From: Cyclobacteriaceae bacterium
Lineage (GTDB): Bacteria > Bacteroidota > Bacteroidia > Cytophagales > Cyclobacteriaceae
Assembly: GCA_028289505.1 (NCBI GenBank)
Contig: JANQPK010000348.1
Coordinates: forward strand, 1 to 7,682
Length of the DNA stretch: 7,682 bases
Reading direction: 5' to 3'
In this document: positions 1-6,609 of the stretch, one piece after another
Position numbering within the stretch: position 1 is the stretch's first letter
Layout: every line of letters begins with the position of its first letter
Position numbers and translations under genes: made by a program
Notes under the pieces: model-generated
Database searches by the model: none
The model's input: only the letters and a program-made list of their open reading frames with translations
Told to the model about the DNA's origin: nothing

Positions 1-382
1 TATAATACCCAGCTTCGCGTAAATACTGAGGAAACATTTTCAACCCTGTTGGTAGGGGAACTTGTACCATTTTACGGTGGAACTGCGAGCCAACTCTGGG
101 TGCATAGCAGCCTGAAATTAAGGTAGATCGTGCCACACTACACACAGGTGCATTCGAAAAAGCATGCTTAAAGGTTAGGCCCTGTTCGGCCAGCCACTTT
201 ATGTTTGGGGTTGGGGCCCCATTGGGATCGAAGTGTTCCAGGTAATGGGTAGAATTATCTTCCGAGGTGATCCAAACGATATTGGGAGTTTCAGGGGTAG
301 CTGGTTGATGAGAGCACCCACCCAGTAGAAAAGCAATCGGAAATAACAATCGCCACCGGTATAAAATACTCAAGGCCTTCAT
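1..382 (-). CDS. Sulfatase, lipoprotein, N-terminal 127 residues only (3' end outside window)
   Basis: A type I (formylglycine-dependent) sulfatase that would hydrolyse sulfate esters, probably on algal or other sulfated glycans. ATG is at 382. Residues 1-22 form a basic and hydrophobic leader ending in the lipobox LGGC, with Cys23 as the lipidation site, so the protein should be anchored in a membrane facing the periplasm or cell surface. The sulfatase fold begins with PNIVWITSEDNS (33-44), where Glu41 and Asp42 occupy the place of the usual metal-binding Asp-Asp. The active-site signature is CSVARSTLISG (81-91), with Cys81 the residue expected to become formylglycine. Val83 sits where most sulfatases have Pro or Ala; Arg85 and Gly91 are kept. 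CYAPR follows at 92-96. The gene lies 65 bases after the rhomboid fusion gene on the same strand and could be co-transcribed. The substrate cannot be told from this fragment. Family assignment is firm. Confidence 0.9.
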   Translation of the reverse strand, partial: MKALSILYRWRLLFPIAFLLGGCSHQPATPETPNIVWITSEDNSTHYLEHFDPNGAPTPNIKWLAEQGLTFKHAFSNAPVCSVARSTLISGCYAPRVGSQFHRKMVQVPLPTGLKMFPQYLREAGYY

Positions 383-447
383 AGATCTTTAGTGATACGG
401 TTTACAAATACCAAGATACCATGATTCCGATAAACTTTCCCTGGTAC

Positions 448-2343
448 TTAGAACTCAACACCGACCTCCATGAATGTGTTTATTTCCATTAGGCCATGTG
501 ACCTTGCTGGATTCCAAAGTGGTCCGTTTGAAATGAGCTCTACCGCATAACTGTCATAGGGTTCACCTGAACGCTTTAATAGTCTGAAGTTATGTAGTTT
601 ACCGGTTTTGTGAATATCAAACCGAACCACCACTAATTCATCAATTGAGTCAGATTTTAGATGGTTATTCTGCTCCAAGTATTGATAGAATTTATTATAC
701 CCTCCCACGGGAATGGGTGCAGTGGGGTGCATCTCATAGGTATTTAGTTGTCCCTCTTTTGAAAACGATGTTCCACTTATGAATTTTCCATGGTTAAAGT
801 ACTCTTTGTACTTTATGCGTCCATCACTATAGTAGGATTCTGAAAGACCGTGTGGCTTACCATCCTGAACGGTAATACTTAGCCCCAGTTGGCCGTTTGA
901 ATAATAGTGTAACTCCCTCCCATTGCCGTTGGTAATCATCTGAGTTCCCAAAGAATCCCAGGTATTTTCCACTAGCCTCTTTCCCTCAACATACCGTATT
1001 TCAGATATCAACTTGTTATTATAATAACTTTCCCATTTGCCTACTCTATTATCCATATAATACCGGCCACCAGATTCATAGGTACTATCCTGATTATAAT
1101 AGATAAAGATCCCATTTCGCAAACTTTTATGCATCTTACCTTTCATCTGAATACCTCCACTGATGTAAAAATCACTAATATGCCCCTCCCATTGCCCTAA
1201 CGTATCCTGATAACCAACTCGGTAAAACGCTGCCTGGTTCTGGTTGGTCTCAAACCAGTTTTCATCATAATACTGTCTAGATGGAGCCAAGTCTTGATCT
1301 AATTCCATTTGAGGAATAAACGCGGTGTCGGGCCTTTCCATATTGAGGACAAATTCAGGTGAGGGAGCAGTTTGTATCAGTGTCATGGTATGGTGTACAC
1401 TGTCTAGTAAAATATAGGACTCTTGTTCCAGTAGCCTCACCATATAATCGATCAAATCTTTTTTTAAAGCTAAGTAGTAACCAATCCTTATGGTATCCCT
1501 TGTAAGCTTTTCTGGCAGGTTAAGAATATTTCTAAAGCGCAAGTTAACGGAGTCGGTCAATGGTCTGATCTCTTTGATACCTTGCAGCAACTCAAGGTCT
1601 GGTAAATTGCTGTTCAATGCTGCATCTATATTTTTATCTGCAGAAATTAAATACTGATAAGCACTGAAGTAATGTACTTGTGTTCTAGGTATGGTATAAA
1701 AGATAAGTACAAGCATCAGAGAGGCTGCGAGTATTCCTTTATAATTAAGCACCCATTTCATATCCGCAATCCCCAGTATAATGCCAGAAAGAACCCCACC
1801 TAAGTGCGCTGCATTGTCAAAAGGAAGCTTGGTACCTAACAGGTATAGTGCTCCGAAGTAGACTAAGAAATTTAAAATAATACCGATTCTCAGGTTTTTA
1901 TGTTCAACTACTTCCTTTACTAGCAGATATCCATATATGCCAAAAATAGCGCCACTTGCGCCACTGCTTATAGTAAATAAATTAAAACACAGGCTAAAAA
2001 TACCTGCCACTATCCCAGTGAATAGGTAATAGATCAATAGCCTGCCACCACCAATATCCATCTCTAGCTTTGATCCGATGTAAACCAAGCTATACAGGTT
2101 AGCAATTAGATGGAGTGCACCCTGATGTATGAACATTGAAGAGAGCAACCTGTATGGTTCTGTATCAAGGGAGTAAGGTGCAAAGTTGGCCCCAATCTCA
2201 AGAAAGTATAATGGATCAGCATTGGCCTGCCAGGTGGTAAAGAACACTATCAAATTAATAACAGACAAAGTGAGGGTAACCTTGTATCTAACTATCAATG
2301 AGACCCCTTTGTCCAGACTGGCTTTCGAAATAAGTGAATTCAA
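448..2343 (-). CDS. Rhomboid intramembrane serine protease fused to YwqK/MORN-like repeats and a TonB C-terminal-like domain
   Basis: An inner-membrane protease with a large C-terminal extension, 631 residues if TTG 2343 is the start. Seven hydrophobic segments lie near 22-38, 78-92, 102-120, 127-143, 153-169, 176-193 and 203-219. The catalytic parts are complete: HxxxxHxxxN (His73, His78, Asn82), GASG with Ser130, and AHLGG with His180. Lys/Arg placement supports N-terminus inside, and the seventh segment puts the tail in the periplasm. Residues 220-380 are a spacer I do not recognise. Residues about 385-535 hold some six YwqK/MORN-like units of about 23 residues (for example GKWESYYNN, YYSNGQLG, YYSDGRIKYKEYF). 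Residues about 545-631 match a TonB C-terminal domain: GGYNKFYQYL, VVVRFDIHKTGKLHNF, GPLWNPA and a final GVEF. No ATG occurs in frame before Met70. TTG 2343 is one candidate start; TTG 2298, preceded by AAAGGGG at five bases, is another. Fold calls are strong; the cellular role is unknown. Confidence 0.9.
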   Translation of the reverse strand: MNSLISKASLDKGVSLIVRYKVTLTLSVINLIVFFTTWQANADPLYFLEIGANFAPYSLDTEPYRLLSSMFIHQGALHLIANLYSLVYIGSKLEMDIGGGRLLIYYLFTGIVAGIFSLCFNLFTISSGASGAIFGIYGYLLVKEVVEHKNLRIGIILNFLVYFGALYLLGTKLPFDNAAHLGGVLSGIILGIADMKWVLNYKGILAASLMLVLIFYTIPRTQVHYFSAYQYLISADKNIDAALNSNLPDLELLQGIKEIRPLTDSVNLRFRNILNLPEKLTRDTIRIGYYLALKKDLIDYMVRLLEQESYILLDSVHHTMTLIQTAPSPEFVLNMERPDTAFIPQMELDQDLAPSRQYYDENWFETNQNQAAFYRVGYQDTLGQWEGHISDFYISGGIQMKGKMHKSLRNGIFIYYNQDSTYESGGRYYMDNRVGKWESYYNNKLISEIRYVEGKRLVENTWDSLGTQMITNGNGRELHYYSNGQLGLSITVQDGKPHGLSESYYSDGRIKYKEYFNHGKFISGTSFSKEGQLNTYEMHPTAPIPVGGYNKFYQYLEQNNHLKSDSIDELVVVRFDIHKTGKLHNFRLLKRSGEPYDSYAVELISNGPLWNPARSHGLMEINTFMEVGVEF

Positions 2344-2402
2344 TAACTAATGGGATTTAAAACTGTAATATACGCGTTCAAAACCCAGGTTAAGAGGCTC
2401 AT
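2340..2402 (-). other. Possible 20-codon leader ORF overlapping the rhomboid start
   Basis: An ATG at 2402 opens a 20-codon frame beginning MSLLTWVLNAY and ending in TGA at 2342-2340. That stop overlaps the TTG at 2343-2341 as TTGA. It could be a translated leader that couples to the downstream gene. It could also be the true N-terminus of the rhomboid protein, joined by a frameshift or a sequencing error. It might equally be chance. No convincing Shine-Dalgarno precedes it. Confidence 0.22.
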
Positions 2403-2505
2403 TGCTGACTTCTTGGAACTTGACTTTTGGGGTTGGGGATTTGTGGGTAGGAAAGTTGACAGTTGGAGCTTTGTCTTGTTATTTGCATTTTGTCATTTGA
2501 AATCT

Positions 2506-2517
2506 ACCCGAACGGGT
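2506..2517 (-). terminator. Small hairpin just after the YbjN-like gene stop, possible weak terminator
   Basis: Directly after the TAA (2520-2518), the minus strand reads ACCCG-TT-CGGGT, a five-base stem or a four-base stem with a four-base loop, followed by AGATTT. The stem is short and the T run poor, so it would be a weak terminator or an mRNA end stabiliser. The remaining spacer to the rhomboid gene (2344-2505) shows no clear promoter box. Confidence 0.3.
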
Positions 2518-3000
2518 TTAGTTCCCAAAGACCAAATCGGTACTGCTGTATGTATCTCCGTAGCGATCGGCAAGGGTTGCCACTTGTTTAAGGGCATCTT
2601 TAAACTGCTCCACGGTCAACTCTTGTAAGGGATGAGTATAGGTTGACCACAAAACCCCTTGATACAAACTGTATTTGGCGTCCAGGGCTCTGTCAAAATT
2701 TGCCTCTAGCAATAGTTTTAAATCCTCCATATCCAGATTCTCTTCTTCCAAAATCGGCGTCATCACCCGCATTCTGTTAGCGGCCTCATCTGTGATCACG
2801 AATAATTCCCGGCTCATGTAGACGATTTTCCACCTACCTGGAACATCCTCTGCACCTGGCACCCGGTCCACTTCAACCGCAACTCGATGCAAAATTTTTT
2901 CCATTTTTTCATTGGACATTTTGTCAAAGGCGGACTGAGAATTGCCAAAATGGGTAGCTATCAATAGTATACCTGCAAGCAAACTGAGTGTCTTATTCAT
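2518..3000 (-). CDS. Small exported protein with probable YbjN/CesT (type III chaperone-like) fold
   Basis: A 160-residue protein. The frame is open to a TTG at 3003, but ATG 3000 is preferred because it forms a TGATG junction with the adaptor stop, a usual sign of translational coupling. Residues 1-22 look like a Sec signal peptide (Lys3, hydrophobic 5-16, probable cleavage near NSQSA at 20-24). The mature part is alternating alpha/beta. It has RWKIVYMSRELFVIT (56-70), RMRVMTPI (76-83), LLLEANFDRALDAKYSL (96-112), LWSTYTHPL (117-125) and an end at YSSTDLVF (151-158). This pattern resembles the YbjN/CesT-like family annotated in Bacteroidota and cyanobacteria as type III secretion chaperone-like; I recall that from memory and could not test it. 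Export to the periplasm does not fit a cytoplasmic chaperone. Coupling to the adaptor gene suggests a part in the same pump or in envelope upkeep. Coding status is firm, function is not. Confidence 0.82.
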   Translation of the reverse strand: MNKTLSLLAGILLIATHFGNSQSAFDKMSNEKMEKILHRVAVEVDRVPGAEDVPGRWKIVYMSRELFVITDEAANRMRVMTPILEEENLDMEDLKLLLEANFDRALDAKYSLYQGVLWSTYTHPLQELTVEQFKDALKQVATLADRYGDTYSSTDLVFGN

Positions 3001-4322
3001 CAATCTTCATCTTTGTTTTTCTCGCTCTTCCTGATCTTATCCCCATCCTTCAATCTTTTGGAAACTGCCAGGAAAGGGCCAGCTACAACCTCACTACCCT
3101 CTGCTACCCCTTCCAAGATTTCAATATTATCAAAATCACTAATACCTGTCTTTACCTCAGTCATTTTGGCTACACCATCCTCATTCACAAATACCACCTC
3201 TATGATTTCCGATTTACCGTCATCTTCAGAATCTGATTCTTTATCTTCAGATTCCTCCTTTTCCCTGGTGGTAACCGCTGCTAGTGGCACTGTCAGTACT
3301 CCATTTTTCTTATTGGTCATAATATCCACACTGGCAGTCATTCCAGGCCTGAAGGGCGATCTGGCGGTTTCTTCAATGAGATCCTGATAGGATGCATTCA
3401 AAATTCTAATTCGAACTTCAAATTCAGTTACGGCATCAGGAGAAGCTTTATCATTGGCGGTATTGGCTATTTGGGTAACTATACCTTCAAACTCCCGGCC
3501 TGTATGGGAATAGGCATCCACATCAATGGCGGCGGTATCCCCCACCGATACCCTGATAATGTCATTTTCATTTACATCTACCCTGACTTCCATGCGATTT
3601 AAATCTGCAATCCTAAGCATCTCCGTACCTGCCATCTGGGAAGTTCCCACTACCCGTTCTCCTTTTTCCACACTTAATTTGGATACGATGCCATTCATTG
3701 GTGCAAAAACACTGGTTAGGCTTAGGTTCTCTTGTGCTTCATCAACTGATGCTTGTGAACTGGCCACGGTGAAACGTGAAGCTTGCACATTCTGCCGTGC
3801 AGACTCCAGTTCCTGTAGTGCTGTCTGATAACTGGCTTCAGCGGTCTCAATCTCTGAATCTGAGATCACCTTTTCATCATAAAGATCCTTATTGCGTTTA
3901 TAGTCCTTCTCTACTCGATTAAACTCAGCCTCTGCCTGCGATAAACGCGCCTGTGCACTGGCTAAATTGGCCTTCTGTTGATTGAGGTTAGCCCTGGTTC
4001 GCTCCAGTGCAGATTGGAAATTGTCCGGTCTGATTTTAATCAACAGGTCTTGAACATCAACACTATCGCCTTCCTCTACATGTAATTCAATAATCTCGCC
4101 AGGTACATCGGGACTAATTTTTACCTCCACCTCTGGTTGAATCGACCCGGAGGCGCTGACGGTCTCCGTTATACTATTTAGTTCAGTGGGTGCCAGTTCC
4201 ACTTCGACCTGGTTGCGCTTATCCAGTAAACCTGTTGATTTGGCAATCACCACCATAATGATCAGTAACACCACTGCAGCTGCAAGAATATATTGCAGTT
4301 TGAACCATTTCTTTTTCTTCAT
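3000..4322 (-). CDS. MacA/HlyD-family periplasmic adaptor (efflux membrane fusion protein)
   Basis: A 440-residue adaptor that bridges an inner-membrane transporter to a TolC channel. The frame extends to a TTG at 4325, but ATG 4322 is taken as the start, three bases after the TolC stop; it gives MKKKKWFK followed by a membrane anchor at 11-27. Domains in order: first lipoyl/barrel half (about 60-98, VPGEIIELHVEEGDSV); a long alpha-helical hairpin (about 99-200, rich in Ala, Gln, Glu and Lys); second lipoyl half (203-240, VFAPMNGIVSKLSVEKGERV); beta-barrel (243-335, ending FRPGMTASVDI); membrane-proximal domain (341-430, VPLAAV and GVAEGSEVVAGP). A very acidic stretch at 354-369 (KEESEDKESDSEDD) lies inside the last domain, and the C-terminus is charged. 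The full-length hairpin suits direct contact with the TolC-like protein encoded just upstream. The domain set fits ABC (MacAB-type) pumps best, but no permease or ATPase is present in the window. Confidence 0.93.
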   Translation of the reverse strand: MKKKKWFKLQYILAAAVVLLIIMVVIAKSTGLLDKRNQVEVELAPTELNSITETVSASGSIQPEVEVKISPDVPGEIIELHVEEGDSVDVQDLLIKIRPDNFQSALERTRANLNQQKANLASAQARLSQAEAEFNRVEKDYKRNKDLYDEKVISDSEIETAEASYQTALQELESARQNVQASRFTVASSQASVDEAQENLSLTSVFAPMNGIVSKLSVEKGERVVGTSQMAGTEMLRIADLNRMEVRVDVNENDIIRVSVGDTAAIDVDAYSHTGREFEGIVTQIANTANDKASPDAVTEFEVRIRILNASYQDLIEETARSPFRPGMTASVDIMTNKKNGVLTVPLAAVTTREKEESEDKESDSEDDGKSEIIEVVFVNEDGVAKMTEVKTGISDFDNIEILEGVAEGSEVVAGPFLAVSKRLKDGDKIRKSEKNKDED

Positions 4323-4325
4323 CAA

Positions 4326-5774
4326 CTAAAATTCGATGGGCTTGCCCTGATAAAAATCTAATATTTTAGTCTTGAAGATATAATCGTATTTGGTTCTGAC
4401 CAAATCTGACTTAGCTCTGAATAGATTATTCTGAGCAATTTGGTAATCAACAAAATTCACTGCTCCCAGATTGTAGCGTTTCTCAGTGACCCTGAAACTC
4501 TCCTCCAAAGCCTGAACCTGCTTTTGGGAAGCTTCAAAAGCCTTTGAAGCAGCAACTGCATCGTTGTAAGCGGTTTCAATTATTTGTCTTAATTGATTAC
4601 GCACTTCTAATGCCGAAATTTCCGCTTGCTCTCGGTTTATTCTGGCGCGTTGCATATTGGACTTGACTGCCAACCCATTAAACACCGGAATAGAGACCGT
4701 AAAGTTTAATGAACGGCTTAAGTTATCTGAGAACTGGTCCCAAACCCCATTATCGACTTGTATAGAATTAGGATTTGGCCTGAAAATAGTAATGGACTGA
4801 CTGGGATCAGAGCTGACAAATCCGGCATTTGCAATTTCATCAGGTGGATCAAAAGTGCCATCAAGCTCAGTTAAAGGATCGGCGGCATCTGAATAGTTGG
4901 TGAACATATTATAACCTACATCCAAGCTTGGGTACAGAGAACCTTTGGCAATTTTCTCTCCCAGTAAGGAACTCTGAACTCCCAGATCTGCACTTTTAAT
5001 CTCAGGTTGCATTTGTTCAGCTGTCAGGTAAATGTCACTAACCGATAGTATACCAAATGCATAGGGATCAGCATCAATTTCCGGTACCACTACTTGCAAC
5101 TCTTCGGTAGCTGGCATTTGCATCACCTGCTTTAGGTTCAGCAATGCCAGGTTGAGGTTATTTTCAGCGTTTATCACCTCCAGCTCATTACTAGCTTGTT
5201 GTGACTGCAAGTCCAATTCCTCAGAGATAGCCAGTGATCCGGCTTCTACTAGTTTTTTAGTTCGGCTTAATTGCTGGGTAGTAGTTCCCAGTTGTAATTC
5301 AGCAGTTTCAAGCAGCTCTTGGTTGAAGATGACATTGGTATAAAAGGTCATCACGTTTAGAATAACATCATTCTTAGCCTTTTCCAAATCACTCACGCTA
5401 GCTTCGAGATTCAGTTTGTTTTGTTTTATAGTGTTCATTCGCTGCATGCCACCAAAGATCGTAACGTTACTACCTCCTTGCCAACCAAAAGATTGTATCC
5501 GTTGGGTCCGGAATAAGTTGGTGGTTGGGTCAATGGACCGACCCCAGTTAATGCCATATCCCCCTCCAAAGTTTAAATTGGGATAAATATTGGCCTTGGA
5601 CTGTTTTAAATTCACTTCCCCTAATTCTACATCAAGCTCTCCGCGCTGCACTAATAGGTTGTTTTCCAGTGCATAATCCAGGCACTCGGCATAAGTCCAG
5701 GTCCGATCCTGTGCATGGCTGTTAATCACGAATGAGAAACAGAAAGTCAAACAAATAAGTCTTATCAAATTCAT
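4326..5774 (-). CDS. TolC-family outer-membrane efflux protein
   Basis: A 482-residue outer-membrane channel protein that would form a trimer with beta-barrel and periplasmic helical tunnel. Residues 1-21 are a signal peptide with cleavage after SHA, giving mature QDRTWTYAECLDYALENN, a typical first helix of the family. The expected internal duplication is visible: VEAGSLAISEELDLQSQQ (176-193) and YNLGAVNFVDYQIAQNN (434-450) are equivalent points in the two halves, each followed by a long helix. YPNLNFGGGYG (64-74) and YPSLDVGYNMF (281-291) are paired strand segments. SRSLNFTVSIPVFNGL (353-368) is the usual strand before the second hairpin. Residues about 294-350 form a long polar loop rich in Asp, Pro and Ser, probably exposed at the cell surface. 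ATG 5774 lies three bases after the serine dehydratase stop, and the TAG lies three bases before the adaptor ATG, so the three genes should share a transcript. The substrate is unknown. Confidence 0.94.
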   Translation of the reverse strand: MNLIRLICLTFCFSFVINSHAQDRTWTYAECLDYALENNLLVQRGELDVELGEVNLKQSKANIYPNLNFGGGYGINWGRSIDPTTNLFRTQRIQSFGWQGGSNVTIFGGMQRMNTIKQNKLNLEASVSDLEKAKNDVILNVMTFYTNVIFNQELLETAELQLGTTTQQLSRTKKLVEAGSLAISEELDLQSQQASNELEVINAENNLNLALLNLKQVMQMPATEELQVVVPEIDADPYAFGILSVSDIYLTAEQMQPEIKSADLGVQSSLLGEKIAKGSLYPSLDVGYNMFTNYSDAADPLTELDGTFDPPDEIANAGFVSSDPSQSITIFRPNPNSIQVDNGVWDQFSDNLSRSLNFTVSIPVFNGLAVKSNMQRARINREQAEISALEVRNQLRQIIETAYNDAVAASKAFEASQKQVQALEESFRVTEKRYNLGAVNFVDYQIAQNNLFRAKSDLVRTKYDYIFKTKILDFYQGKPIEF

Positions 5775-5777
5775 AGT

Positions 5778-6455
5778 TTATAGGTCAATGTCTGGGATGT
5801 AAATAATATCTTCTACCCAACTAAATGATTTCAGGTATTCAATCGTGATGGGTTTGATGCCCGAATCCATTTCAATAATGTGACAGGCAATAGCGTTTTT
5901 TGCTTTTCTGGAGACCGTCATGGTGGCAATATTGCTGTCATCCTGGGTCAAGACGTTGGCAATATAGGCGATGGTCCCTTTGGTGTCTTTGGCGGTGATT
6001 ATCAGGGTATGCAAACCAGCGCTAAAATTGGCATCATAACCATTTACTTCAGCTATTCGGATCACCCCACCTCCCAGGCTCTCACCAAGTAATTCAATTT
6101 CTCGTTCACCAGATTGCAACTTGATCCGTAGGGTGTTGGGATGATACATAGAGGCATTAGACACCGGTTTAAATTGGTACTCTAGTCCATCCTTTTTTGC
6201 ATACTCGAAAGCGTTCTTGATACGCGTGTCGTCAGTTTTGAAATCGAGCAAACCGGCAACTACTGCGCGATCACTGCCATGACCGTGATAGGTACTGGCA
6301 AAAGAATTGTAAAAGGTAATTGAGGCTTGTTTTGGTTGATCTCCTAACAGCCGTACAGCTACTCGGGCGATGCGTACTACCCCGGCAGTATGTGAGCTTG
6401 AAGGACCTATCATGATAGGTCCAATCATGTCAAATACTCCACTACGTTCAACCAT
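5778..6455 (-). CDS. sdaAB: L-serine dehydratase (iron-sulfur type), beta subunit with ACT domain
   Basis: The beta chain of the two-chain, Fe-S-dependent L-serine ammonia-lyase, which turns L-serine into pyruvate and ammonia in the cytoplasm. ATG 6455 gives 225 residues beginning MVERSGVFDMIG, matching the usual start of the family; the frame is open further up to a TTG at 6482, but those nine residues are not expected. Hallmarks are IGPSSSHTAG (16-25), YNSFASTYHGHGSDRAVVAG (49-68), ESLGGGVIRI (125-134) and a C-terminal ACT domain at about 148-220 (HTLIITAKDTKGTIAYIANV, then IATMTVSRKAKNA). The alpha subunit, which carries the cysteines that hold the [4Fe-4S] cluster, is not next to it, unlike in Bacillus where the genes are adjacent; it must be elsewhere if the enzyme is active. 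It heads the run of genes leading into tolC with a 3-base gap. No clear promoter box was seen upstream in 6456-6548. Confidence 0.93.
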   Translation of the reverse strand: MVERSGVFDMIGPIMIGPSSSHTAGVVRIARVAVRLLGDQPKQASITFYNSFASTYHGHGSDRAVVAGLLDFKTDDTRIKNAFEYAKKDGLEYQFKPVSNASMYHPNTLRIKLQSGEREIELLGESLGGGVIRIAEVNGYDANFSAGLHTLIITAKDTKGTIAYIANVLTQDDSNIATMTVSRKAKNAIACHIIEMDSGIKPITIEYLKSFSWVEDIIYIPDIDL

Positions 6456-6548
6456 AGGCGTACTAAACTTGAGGGCCGGCAATATAGTTACATCAACCTA
6501 GATAACGGGGAATTTATGACACAATTTTACAAACCAATAAAAACTAGA

Positions 6549-6589
6549 AAACCCTGCCTCTCCTAACGAATTTAGGAGTGACAGGGTTT
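6549..6589 (-). terminator. Strong two-part hairpin terminator after the 129-residue membrane protein gene
   Basis: On the minus strand an outer eight-base stem (AAACCCTG with CAGGGTTT, 6589-6582 and 6556-6549) encloses a three-by-three internal loop and an inner seven-base stem (CTCCTAA with TTAGGAG, 6578-6572 and 6566-6560) capped by five bases. The 3' side continues as TTTTCTAGTTTTTATT, a good T-rich tail. It begins 20 bases after the stop of the upstream gene, so it should end that transcript and separate it from the serine dehydratase gene cluster. Confidence 0.85.
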
Positions 6590-6609
6590 CAACATGGTAG
6601 GTGTATTAA

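Noticed and set aside
213..220. Perfect GGGGCCCC palindrome
   Set aside because: It lies within the coding part of the sulfatase and has no flanking stem or repeat; probably chance.
383..447. Promoter between the rhomboid and sulfatase genes
   Set aside because: TATTTG occurs there on the minus strand but lacks the two-base spacing of the TAnnTTTG box and a clear upstream element; co-transcription is as likely.
2350..2628. Plus-strand open frame of 92 codons
   Set aside because: It overlaps the 3' part of the YbjN-like gene and its spacer, and its translation has no family-like pattern; treated as an antisense shadow.
3013..3387. Plus-strand Ser-rich open frame of 124 codons
   Set aside because: It is antisense to the Glu/Asp-rich end of the adaptor gene; the Ser-rich composition is what the complement of GAA/GAT-rich coding gives.
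5880..6092. Plus-strand open frame of 70 codons
   Set aside because: Antisense to the ACT domain of the serine dehydratase beta subunit, which is firmly coding.
6456..6482. Nine-codon N-terminal extension of the serine dehydratase from TTG 6482
   Set aside because: ATG 6455 gives the N-terminus usual for the family, directly before VFDMIGP, so the extension is not needed.
6456..6548. Promoter for the serine dehydratase gene cluster
   Set aside because: One is expected after the terminator, but no good match to TAnnTTTG with a TTG about 19-21 bases upstream was found, so none is annotated.
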